DNA of 5,671 bases from JAVXNW01 sp036645575 (GCA_036645575.1 JAVXNW010000133.1:1-5671); one strand, 5' to 3'. Shown: positions 1 through 5,501, numbered from the stretch's first letter. The notes: generated from the letters alone by a model not told the origin. Numbers and translations: made by a program.

Positions 1-1
1 C

Positions 2-331
2 GGATCGGTCGATACATCTTCCGACCTGCGCCTAAAGACCGACGTTTCGCCGCTTGACATGGCAGAACTGCTTGGGCACCTTCGCCCGATTCGATACCGG
101 ATGATCGCGGACGGGGAAAACGGCAAGGTGCGCTGGGGGTTTGGCGCGCAGCACGTCCGGGAAGCGCTGGGCGCGCTGGGCGTTCAGGACGTGGAGTTTC
201 TCGACCAAGAGAACCCCGAACATCTGGCGCTGTGCTATCAGGAATTGATCGCGGTGCTGGTCGAGGGCTATCAAAAACTGAGCGCGCGGGTGGCGCAACT
301 TGAAAAAACGCTTGCCAAAGGCGGCGCGTGA
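2..331 (+). CDS. C-terminal part of a protein ending in a peptidase S74 (intramolecular chaperone auto-processing) domain; 5' end cut by window
   Basis: The reading frame is open from base 2 to the TGA at 329-331, so this is the 109-residue tail of a longer protein. It begins almost exactly at the S74 hallmark SSDLRLKTDV: Ser at bases 20-22, Asp at 23-25, Lys at 35-37. It continues with LRPIRYR, the GFGAQHV motif (137-157; family form GFxAQxV) and a C-terminal heptad-like helix, LVEGYQKLSARVAQLEKTL. Members of this family (endosialidase and other phage tail-spike C-termini) help a trimeric beta-structured fibre fold, then cut themselves off just before the Ser using a Ser/Lys dyad. Here the released piece would be about 103 residues. 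The ATG at 59 is internal and would drop the catalytic Ser, so it is not the start. The upstream part is not visible; it could be a prophage tail fibre or a bacterial surface or repeat protein using the same chaperone. The next gene starts 27 bases downstream. Confidence 0.85.
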   Translation, partial: GSVDTSSDLRLKTDVSPLDMAELLGHLRPIRYRMIADGENGKVRWGFGAQHVREALGALGVQDVEFLDQENPEHLALCYQELIAVLVEGYQKLSARVAQLEKTLAKGGA

Positions 332-340
332 GGGTATGAT
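312..340 (+). promoter_or_regulatory. Sigma-70/A-type promoter for the pentapeptide-repeat gene
   Basis: TTGCCA (312-317) and TATGAT (335-340) each differ by one base from the consensus and are exactly 17 bp apart. They overlap the last codons and stop of the S74-domain gene. Transcription would start near 347, giving a leader of only about 12 nt before the GTG at 359. This is a match by eye, with no experimental support. Confidence 0.55.
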
Positions 341-346
341 AGTCGC

Positions 347-356
347 GAGGTGAGGG
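347..356 (+). promoter_or_regulatory. Ribosome binding site that decides the GTG start at 359
   Basis: GAGGTGAGGG lies directly before GTG 359; the GAGG part (347-350) is 8 nt from that codon. The in-frame GTG at 350 overlaps this purine run and has no Shine-Dalgarno of its own upstream, so 359 is preferred. Confidence 0.5.
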
Positions 357-358
357 AT

Positions 359-1006
359 GTGAAGTGGCTGAAACCGGTGCTGGCTGATCCGCTCAAGCCG
401 GATTTCGACCTTGCGATGCTCGCGGAGTGGGGGCTTATTCAGGGGGATGCCGTGGACGGATTTTCCTTTGAGCAGGGCCAGCTCACGGAGAGCACGGGCG
501 AGCGGCTGGAGTTCTCGGGCTGCCTGTTCAAGCGCTGCCGGATTGCGCCCCAAGGGATCAAGTGGCTGAGCTTTACCGACTGCCGGTTCGAGGGATGCGA
601 CCTGTCAAGCGCGCAGATGAATGGCGTTTCGCTCAGGCGCGCGGCGTTTGTCCGCTGCCGCATGACCGGATGCGACCTGAGCGAAGGCGCGCTGTCTTCG
701 GTGTCGTTTGACGAATGCCAAATGGACTACGCCAATTTTTCGCAGGCACGCCTTGCCCAAGTGCAATTTGTGGACTGCGCGGCGTCATTTTCCGCCTACT
801 ACCAGGCGAAGCCCAAGGGCGTCCATTTTGCGGGCGGAAGCCTGTCCGGCGCGGAAATCGGCGGCATGGCGCTTGCCGGGATCGACCTGAGCACGACCGA
901 CATCTCCGGCATTCGCGTGCAGGGCGGCGAACTAAAGGGCGTGATCGTATCGGCGATACAGGCGGTCGAGTTGTCCAAGCTGCTGGGCCTCGTGGTCAAG
1001 GACTGA
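359..1006 (+). CDS. Pentapeptide-repeat protein with Qnr/MfpA-like C-terminal tail
   Basis: This 215-residue protein (218 if GTG 350 is used) is almost entirely a right-handed quadrilateral beta-helix. From F52 to F137 every fifth residue is a large hydrophobic (F, I, L or M), giving 18 pentapeptides in unbroken register. The register resumes from F157 to V197 after a loop (about 141-155) as long as one 20-residue coil. All eight Cys sit at the inward i-2 position (55, 60, 75, 80, 100, 105, 120, 140). The end, roughly GVIVSAIQAVELSKLLGLVV, resembles the closing segment of Qnr and MfpA, where it forms the dimer interface. Those relatives mimic DNA and bind gyrase, but most pentapeptide proteins have no known role, and a gyrase or quinolone function here is only a possibility. 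The first 45 residues are not clearly repeat-like. There is no signal peptide, so it is probably cytosolic. The start is chosen from the SD at 347-356. Confidence 0.85.
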   Translation: MKWLKPVLADPLKPDFDLAMLAEWGLIQGDAVDGFSFEQGQLTESTGERLEFSGCLFKRCRIAPQGIKWLSFTDCRFEGCDLSSAQMNGVSLRRAAFVRCRMTGCDLSEGALSSVSFDECQMDYANFSQARLAQVQFVDCAASFSAYYQAKPKGVHFAGGSLSGAEIGGMALAGIDLSTTDISGIRVQGGELKGVIVSAIQAVELSKLLGLVVKD

Positions 1007-1023
1007 CGCGCCCAATCGGCGCG
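1007..1023 (+). other. Stem-loop immediately after the pentapeptide gene
   Basis: CGCGCC (1007-1012) and GGCGCG (1018-1023) form a perfect 6-bp GC stem with a 5-nt loop, starting on the base after the stop codon. No T-run follows, so it is not a standard intrinsic terminator. It could protect the mRNA 3' end or attenuate read-through into the GtrA gene 63 bases further on. Confidence 0.4.
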
Positions 1024-1085
1024 CGGACGCAGGAGAACGAAGTTTAGAACCCATCGCAGTCAACCGTCTTAAGGGGAGGGTACCG

Positions 1086-1511
1086 ATGAAACATTTTTTC
1101 AACCGAGGGATGCTCATTTTTCTGGCGATCGGCGTGGGCAACACGCTCTTGTCCCAGCTCATCATGCAGTTGATCTACGCTTGGGGCGGCTACTGGCTGT
1201 CCAGCGCGATCGCCTTTGCGCTGACGAGCGTGATCAGCTATATCCTAAACAAGCGCTTTTCGTTTGAAAACAAGGACTCGGTCAAGGACACCGCGTGGCG
1301 CTTTGCGCTGGTCATCGGCGCGTGCTACGTGCTGGCGTACCTGATCGCCCAGCCCGCGACCGCGTGGGGACTTGGGCTGCTGGGCGCGAAGTGGCCCGCC
1401 ATCGGCGCGCTTCCGGTCGAGCGAATCGCGCTCCTCACCGGGCAGGTGCTCTTTACCGGCATGAACTACCTGGGCCAGCGCTTCTTCGCCTTCCGTCAAA
1501 AAGCGGTCTAA
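1086..1511 (+). CDS. GtrA-family four-helix membrane protein
   Basis: The 141-residue protein has the length and pattern of the GtrA/DPMS family (PF04138). It has four hydrophobic spans at about 9-31, 36-54, 71-98 and 112-134, with the conserved loop-end motif SYILNKRFSF (51-60) and a second related one, NYLGQRFFAF (127-136), after helix 4. Family members sit in the cytoplasmic membrane. They are thought to help move or present polyprenyl-phosphate-linked sugars for wall polysaccharide, teichoic acid or O-antigen glucosylation, usually beside a GtrB-like glycosyltransferase. No such glycosyltransferase is visible here, so the substrate cannot be inferred. The start is well supported: AAGGGGAGGG (1071-1080) lies 6 nt before the ATG. 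The 79-base gap from the previous gene holds a hairpin but no convincing promoter, so co-transcription with the pentapeptide gene is possible. A terminator closes the unit downstream. Confidence 0.9.
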   Translation: MKHFFNRGMLIFLAIGVGNTLLSQLIMQLIYAWGGYWLSSAIAFALTSVISYILNKRFSFENKDSVKDTAWRFALVIGACYVLAYLIAQPATAWGLGLLGAKWPAIGALPVERIALLTGQVLFTGMNYLGQRFFAFRQKAV

Positions 1512-1528
1512 TCGCAAAGTACTTCATG

Positions 1529-1556
1529 GTCGGGCGCGCTAGCGCCCGGCTTTTTT
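1529..1556 (+). terminator. Rho-independent terminator after the GtrA gene
   Basis: CGGGCGC (1531-1537) pairs with GCGCCCG (1542-1548) around a 4-nt loop (GCTA); a G-C and a G-U pair extend the stem outward (1529/1550 and 1530/1549). Six Ts follow directly (1551-1556). It lies 17 nt after the stop codon and there is no matching A-run on the left, so it acts in the + direction. Confidence 0.9.
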
Positions 1557-1585
1557 GGCAAATAAAGGAACTTAGCCCTTACAAT
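1555..1585 (+). promoter_or_regulatory. Possible promoter of the peptidoglycan-binding protein gene
   Basis: TTGGCA (1555-1560) is a one-mismatch -35 and TACAAT (1580-1585) a one-mismatch -10, but the 19-bp spacer is longer than ideal. The position right after the terminator is what a new transcription unit needs. A near-palindrome, GTATG-AA-CATAC (1598-1609), follows at roughly +6 to +17 and could be an operator. Confidence 0.35.
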
Positions 1586-1635
1586 TGCGTCAAACATGTA
1601 TGAACATACCGTCTTGATAGAAGGAGTCGATTTTT

Positions 1636-3714
1636 ATGAATAAACGCGCCGTCGTCGCCATCCTGCTCGTGTTGTGTCTGATCACCGCGTCGCCCGCACT
1701 GGGGTTGCCATTGACCAGCGACATGACGCAGCCTGCCTACGTTGGAAAGGGCAACCTCGTCTACTTGGCCGGGGCGACCCAGCCCTCAAGCGTGCTGCCC
1801 GTGCGCGCGCTTCTTTACGCGGATGAAAACACGCTGATCTATGAGCGCGCGACCGCCACCCGCACGACGCTCTACGCGCTGCCGCTGGGCGGCGTCTCCG
1901 CGACCACCATTGCCAACCTGGCGCTGGAGGCGCTGTACTGCGCGGCGGACGGTCTCATCTACTATGTGGACGCGGACGATCCCGCGCACCTCAAGGCGCT
2001 GCAACCGCAGTCGCTCAAGGTGACGACGCTTGTGGACGCGGGCGCGGCCATCGAGGCGCTCGCGCTGTCGGCGGACGGGCCGCTGGTCACTTCGGGCGGC
2101 CTTGCGCGCGTGTACGCGCTGGGCAAGCTGTCCAGTTCGCCAATTTCCTATGCGGACTTGAGCGTTCAGGCGGTCAAGGACTTGGAAATGACGCTGAGCC
2201 AGGCGGGCGAGCTCAAGACGCGCCGAAAGGGCGAAGCGGAGGCGGCGCTGCTCGCGTCCGACGTGCTGGCGTTTGAACTGCGCGAGGACGCGGCGTATTT
2301 CCTGCAGGCGTCGGGCAAGAACGCGCGGCTGCTTCGGTTCGTACCCGAAACCAACGCGACCGAGCCATTGTGCCAGTTTGACGAGCCGATGCGCCCGATG
2401 CTGAGCGCGGGCAAAGGCGCGGTGTTTGCCGTCAGCGAAAAAAATCAGGTCTATCGCTGCGCGCTAGACGCCGGCGCGCCCACGCCGCTGATCCAGCTGG
2501 ACGCGCAACTGACCCCGCTTGTGAAAGTCGCCGGGAACACGCTGATCGTCTACGACAACGCGGACCCGAACGCGCCCGTGTTTGTGCGCGCGGACGACGT
2601 GACGGCGGGCGAGGCCGTGACGACCGGCGAGGCCGAGACGGCGGATGACGCCGAGACGGCGGATGACGCCGAGACGGCGGATGACGCCGAGACGACGGAT
2701 GACGCCGAGACGGCGGATGACGCCGAGACGACCGGTCAGGCCGAGACGGCGGATGGCGCCACGCTTGAGCGCGGCGCGCGCGGCGAAAAAGTCGAGGCGC
2801 TCCAGCGCGTCCTGCGCACGCTGGGCTACCTTTCCGGCAGCGCGGACGGCATCTACGGTTCAGCGACGGTGAACGCGGTGTCGCTGTTGCAGTCCGACAT
2901 GGGGCTTAGCCCGACCGGTCGTGCGGACGCGGCGTTCCAGCAAACGGTGCTCGAGGGCGATCCGCCCAAATACGAGCGGTATGTGCGCCTGTCGCGCGGC
3001 GATTCCGGGCCGCGCGTGCGCGAGTTGCAGGCGCGGCTGTACGAGCTGTGTTATACGAAGTTCCCGGCCGACGGCCAGTACGGTTCCGACACGGCGAGCG
3101 CGGTATCGCGCTTCCAGCGCCAGCATGGCGACCGCGAGCATGGCGACGAAATCACGGCATCGCTCTTAAAGCGCCTCTATCGCACGTCTACCGCGACCTG
3201 CACGCAGTACTTTAAGCTCACGCGCGGCGACGACGCGCCGGCGGTGCACCGCCTCAACCGCCGCCTCAAAAAGCTGGGCTACCTGTCCGGCAGCGTGGGC
3301 AGCAGCTACACCAAGCGCACGACCGAAGCGGTGCGCGCGTTTCAGGGCGTGGCGAAACTCAAGTCCACCGGCATCGCCGACACAAAGACCCAGCACGCGC
3401 TGTTCCGGCACAACGCGCCCACGCCCAGCCCCACGCCGGAGCCCGGCCCGCACGATCAGGCGGTGTCCAATTCGGTCATCAAGACGATGCGCCTGTGGAT
3501 GCAGAAGCACTTTGGCGACAAGTACACCAAGAAAGGCGCGGTCGAGCAACTGCAACTGATGCTCGAGACGCTCGGCTACTTGAGCTCGAGCGAGGTCACC
3601 GGCGTCTACAACCGCACAACCAAGGCGGCCGTCAAGGAATTTCAGCAGGACAACGGCCTGACCGCCAACGGCAACGCCAACAAGCAGACGCTCAAGGCGA
3701 TGATGAGCAAATAG
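1636..3714 (+). CDS. Secreted protein with propeller-like N-terminal region, acidic hexapeptide repeat and four peptidoglycan-binding domains
   Basis: The 692-residue protein starts with a typical signal peptide (MNKR, hydrophobic core to about 18, likely cleavage after SPALG near 23). Residues 35-318 contain repeated short motifs such as NLVYLAG, NTLIYERA, GLIYYVDAD, AAYFLQASG and NTLIVYDNA, which suggest a beta-propeller of the DUF5050 kind seen in Clostridia; this is moderate confidence. Residues 321-374 are an acidic Thr-rich tandem hexapeptide repeat. Four PG_binding_1-type domains follow at about 377-439, 450-515, 526-590 and 633-690, each with the pattern VxxLQxxLxxLGY...YxxxTxxAVxxFQ. 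A Pro-rich linker (595-605) precedes the last one. The protein should be exported and held on the cell wall. No catalytic domain is visible, so it may be a scaffold, sensor or binding protein. AAGGAG (1621-1626) lies 9 nt before the ATG. Terminators on both sides make it a single-gene unit. Confidence 0.88.
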   Translation: MNKRAVVAILLVLCLITASPALGLPLTSDMTQPAYVGKGNLVYLAGATQPSSVLPVRALLYADENTLIYERATATRTTLYALPLGGVSATTIANLALEALYCAADGLIYYVDADDPAHLKALQPQSLKVTTLVDAGAAIEALALSADGPLVTSGGLARVYALGKLSSSPISYADLSVQAVKDLEMTLSQAGELKTRRKGEAEAALLASDVLAFELREDAAYFLQASGKNARLLRFVPETNATEPLCQFDEPMRPMLSAGKGAVFAVSEKNQVYRCALDAGAPTPLIQLDAQLTPLVKVAGNTLIVYDNADPNAPVFVRADDVTAGEAVTTGEAETADDAETADDAETADDAETTDDAETADDAETTGQAETADGATLERGARGEKVEALQRVLRTLGYLSGSADGIYGSATVNAVSLLQSDMGLSPTGRADAAFQQTVLEGDPPKYERYVRLSRGDSGPRVRELQARLYELCYTKFPADGQYGSDTASAVSRFQRQHGDREHGDEITASLLKRLYRTSTATCTQYFKLTRGDDAPAVHRLNRRLKKLGYLSGSVGSSYTKRTTEAVRAFQGVAKLKSTGIADTKTQHALFRHNAPTPSPTPEPGPHDQAVSNSVIKTMRLWMQKHFGDKYTKKGAVEQLQLMLETLGYLSSSEVTGVYNRTTKAAVKEFQQDNGLTANGNANKQTLKAMMSK
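2596..2757 (+). repeat. In-frame 18-bp tandem repeat (minisatellite) coding for AETADD-type hexapeptides
   Basis: Nine 18-bp units lie head to tail. They encode DVTAGE, AVTTGE, then AETADD three times, AETTDD, AETADD, AETTGQ and AETADG. The central units (2632-2685 and 2704-2721) are identical at DNA level, GCCGAGACGGCGGATGAC, while the outer units have diverged. This is the usual picture of repeat expansion in the middle. It forms an acidic linker between the propeller-like part and the wall-binding domains. Confidence 0.9.
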
Positions 3715-3761
3715 CCCATTCAGCGGCTGTTGCACAAGTCGCTTAAGCGCCCACACAAATG

Positions 3762-3796
3762 ATCCGCTCTCAAGTAGCACTTGGGAGCGGATTTTT
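3762..3796 (+). terminator. Rho-independent terminator after the peptidoglycan-binding protein gene
   Basis: ATCCGCTCTCAAGT (3762-3775) pairs with ACTTGGGAGCGGAT (3779-3792) around a 3-nt loop, with a single G-U wobble in 14 bp. A run of five Ts ends at 3796. It sits about 50 nt after the stop codon. The opposite strand lacks a good T-run after the stem. Confidence 0.9.
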
Positions 3797-3935
3797 ATCA
3801 TGACTCTTAAGCGCGCGGAAAAAGGGCGCTTGCGCGTAAGTCCCTTTATCTTTAAGTCCGCGTTCTTTTGCAAGCAGCACGGCGCATACCTTAAAGCAGC
3901 CCGCAAGAGCGGTTTCGCGGGCCGCACACGGGGAG
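3797..3935 (+). other. Structured non-coding leader upstream of the unknown gene
   Basis: This 139-nt gap holds no convincing gene or consensus promoter, but several inverted repeats. CTTA...TAAG with CGCGC/GCGCG arms spans 3806-3840. AAAGGG/CCCTTT (3821-3826 with 3842-3847) is an alternative overlapping stem. GCCCGC/GCGGGC (3899-3904 with 3917-3922) stands just before the Shine-Dalgarno. CTTAAGCGC at 3806-3814 repeats the same nine bases found at 3742-3750. It may be a regulatory 5' leader; no known riboswitch class was recognised. Confidence 0.3.
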
Positions 3936-3936
3936 G
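3930..3936 (+). promoter_or_regulatory. Strong Shine-Dalgarno with no well-placed canonical start codon
   Basis: GGGGAGG (3930-3936) continues into TG, matching the anti-SD well. GTG 3936 overlaps it, TTG 3939 is only 2 nt away and ATG 3960 is 23 nt away. The codon at the ideal 8-nt distance is ATA (3945-3947), a rare non-canonical start. The site therefore says that translation starts here but leaves the exact codon open. Confidence 0.5.
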
Positions 3937-4736
3937 TGTTGACGATACAACCGTTTCTCATGCTCACTTCGCCGGTTCCGGGGCTGCTCACCGTGAACGG
4001 ACGTCCGGCGGGCGAGCTTTCCTTTGCGGAGCCGATCGCGCTGCCCGTCGCGCCGCGCGGCGCGGTATCCCTCGCGCACCAGCCGCTCGTCGATGGCTTT
4101 TTGCCGCTCGCGCGCCGGATCACGCTGGCGGGCGGGTGCGTTCTGCCCGCGTCGGTGCCGGACGCGCCGGGCCTTGCCGCAGTGCTCTGGCCGGGCGGCG
4201 TCACGGAAATCGAATTGACGCCGGAGCCGATTGGCGGGCGCGTTTTGCCGGGCAGCCCGGCGCAATTGCCCGGCGCGCAGCGGACCGAGGACGGCGCTGT
4301 GCGCACATTTGAGCTGCTTAACGACACAGTAGGCCACGCGCAGCTGTCCATCTGGCGCGAGCAGGACGGCGCGTGGACGTGCGTGCACCGCGAAATTCTC
4401 TGGGCGCAGGGCGCGCCTGCCTGGCCGGATACGCCGGACAAGACCGCCATGGCCGCGCTCGAGGCCGCGCTGCTTGGGCTAAACGACGAGGCGGCGGGGT
4501 ATTTGACCGGCTCAGTCAAGGCGCAAGACGCGCTGTGGCAGGCGGCGCGCGACGCAAAGGGGTGCGTCCCGATGAAGTTTGGCGCGCTCGGGCGCAGTGC
4601 GGTCGGCGTCGTGCGCGTGCTGGGCGCACAGCTTGCGCGGGTGGATGCGCTGTACTACCGCGCGATCGCGACCGGCGGCGCGCAGGGAACATGGCGGCTT
4701 GATGACATTTCGATGGAATCCTCGCCCGCGTATTGA
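3936..4736 (+). CDS. Unrecognised soluble protein with a PEGA-like N-terminal stretch
   Basis: I do not recognise this 266-residue protein. It has no signal peptide and no membrane span. The N-terminal half is rich in short beta-like strands, G, P and V. One stretch, SPVPGLLTVNGRPAGEL (12-28), followed by alternating hydrophobics to about 66, looks like a PEGA or similar small beta-sandwich domain; this is a weak resemblance. Residues 120-155 look like a further beta region (TFELLNDTVGHAQLSIWRE). Residues 168-208 look helical (AMAALEAALLGLNDEAAGYL and on), and the end (TWRLDDISMES) is strand-like. The frame shows the same third-position GC as its neighbours, and rival frames give Arg/Ala-rich products. 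The start given is the longest one; TTG 3939, ATA 3945 or ATG 3960 are alternatives. It follows a terminator and ends inside the promoter of the next gene. Confidence 0.7.
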   Translation: MLTIQPFLMLTSPVPGLLTVNGRPAGELSFAEPIALPVAPRGAVSLAHQPLVDGFLPLARRITLAGGCVLPASVPDAPGLAAVLWPGGVTEIELTPEPIGGRVLPGSPAQLPGAQRTEDGAVRTFELLNDTVGHAQLSIWREQDGAWTCVHREILWAQGAPAWPDTPDKTAMAALEAALLGLNDEAAGYLTGSVKAQDALWQAARDAKGCVPMKFGALGRSAVGVVRVLGAQLARVDALYYRAIATGGAQGTWRLDDISMESSPAY

Positions 4737-4761
4737 CCTTTTCCGCGAGAAATGCTAAAGT
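4733..4761 (+). promoter_or_regulatory. Extended -10 promoter of the zinc metallopeptidase gene
   Basis: TTGACC (4733-4738) and TAAAGT (4756-4761) are exactly 17 bp apart, and TGC (4753-4755) before the -10 gives the extended TGn form. The -35 box contains the stop codon of the preceding gene (TGA 4734-4736). Transcription would begin near 4768, leaving a leader of about 30 nt with the SD at 4784-4790. Confidence 0.6.
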
Positions 4762-4798
4762 TAAGGCATGACAAGATACGTTCGGGAGGGCTAGCAAG

Positions 4799-5488
4799 AT
4801 GTTCTATTCATTCTGGGATCCGACCATGCTGATTATTTTACCGGGCCTGGTGATCGCGTTTCTGGCGCAGATGCGGGTCAACAGCACGTTTGCCAAGTAT
4901 GGCAAGATCGCCGCGCGCAGCGGGTACACGGGCGCATCGATGGCGCGCGCGCTGCTCAACGGCGCGGGGCTTCAGGACGTCGCGATCGCGCGCGTGCGCG
5001 GCAGTCTGACCGACAACTACGACCCGGCCAAGCGCGTGCTCAACCTGTCCGAATCGGTCTACGATTCGAGCTCGATCGCCGCGCTGGGCGTGGCCGCGCA
5101 CGAGTGCGGGCACGCGCTTCAGGACAAAGAGTCCTACGCACCGCTCAAACTGCGCAGCGTCATTGTGCCCACCGTCAATATTGGCTCGAACCTCAGCTGG
5201 CCGATCTTCCTGATCGGGCTCATCTTCAGCTGGAAGCCGCTGCTGCTGGCCGGCATTATCCTGTTTTCGCTGACGGTGCTGTTCACGCTTGTGACGCTGC
5301 CCGTCGAGTTCAACGCGAGCCAGCGCGCCACCCAAGCGCTCGCTTCTGGCGGCTACCTCAGCCAAGACGAACTGACCGGCGCGAAAAGCGTGCTCGGCGC
5401 CGCCGCCATGACCTATGTCGCCTCCGCGCTCAACGCGATCCTCCAGCTGCTCCGCCTCCTAGCCCTCTCCCGCCGCCACGACGACTAG
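4799..5488 (+). CDS. YugP-family membrane zinc metallopeptidase
   Basis: The 229-residue protein matches the YugP/Zn_peptidase_2 family (PF04298) in length and layout. It has an N-terminal membrane helix (about 9-25), then a cytosolic stretch with NxxFxKY and SGYTGASMARALLNGAGL (41-58), the DNYDP and VLNLSESVYDSSSIAALGVAAHE core, and the zinc site HECGH at 101-105 (ligands H101 and H105, catalytic E102). Two or three further membrane segments follow at about 119-142, 147-167 and 197-218. E170 in PVEFNAS is the likely third zinc ligand; that family motif is usually PVEFDAS. Family members are thought to be membrane-bound neutral proteases, with no settled substrate. GGGAGGG (4784-4790) stands 8 nt before the ATG. 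The promoter at 4733-4761 suggests independent expression. The last residues (LSRRHDD) lie in a pyrimidine-rich stretch that pairs with the purine tract just downstream. Confidence 0.93.
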   Translation: MFYSFWDPTMLIILPGLVIAFLAQMRVNSTFAKYGKIAARSGYTGASMARALLNGAGLQDVAIARVRGSLTDNYDPAKRVLNLSESVYDSSSIAALGVAAHECGHALQDKESYAPLKLRSVIVPTVNIGSNLSWPIFLIGLIFSWKPLLLAGIILFSLTVLFTLVTLPVEFNASQRATQALASGGYLSQDELTGAKSVLGAAAMTYVASALNAILQLLRLLALSRRHDD

Positions 5489-5492
5489 GAGG
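5455..5492. repeat. Inverted repeat spanning the stop codon of the metallopeptidase gene
   Basis: CCTCCTAG (5455-5462) is the perfect reverse complement of CTAGGAGG (5485-5492), which contains the TAG stop. The match continues outward with one mismatch and then CTCC against GGAG. The loop is 22 nt. No T-run follows, so it is not a standard terminator. Confidence 0.6.
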
Positions 5493-5501
5493 AGGAGACG
5501 G

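Noticed and set aside
350..352. GTG 350 as the start of the pentapeptide-repeat gene
   Set aside because: It overlaps the purine ribosome site and lies only a few bases after the predicted transcription start. GTG 359 fits better.
1007..1023. Intrinsic terminator after the pentapeptide gene
   Set aside because: The stem is good but the following bases are CGGACGCAGG with no T-run. It is kept only as a stem-loop.
2596..2757. CRISPR-like array
   Set aside because: The 18-bp units are contiguous with no unique spacers, stay in frame and are translated as part of a larger protein.
3820..3847. Minus-strand terminator (AAAGGG stem followed by CCCTTTTT)
   Set aside because: There is no minus-strand gene for it to end, and the stem has a long, partly structured loop.
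3166..3927. Minus-strand open frame of 253 codons
   Set aside because: It lies opposite the clear peptidoglycan-binding domains and their terminator. The product is an Arg/Leu/Ala-rich shadow without motifs, which is common in GC-rich DNA.
3800..4312. Plus-strand open frame starting at ATG 3800, right after the terminator
   Set aside because: It becomes an Arg/Ala-rich frame-shifted copy of the unknown gene and has no Shine-Dalgarno. The ATG merely falls beside the terminator's T-run.
3770..4519. Minus-strand open frame of 249 codons opposite the unknown gene
   Set aside because: The product is Ser/Pro/Ala/Arg-rich with no domain. It runs through a strong + strand terminator and has no ribosome site, while the + frame has the codon bias of its neighbours.
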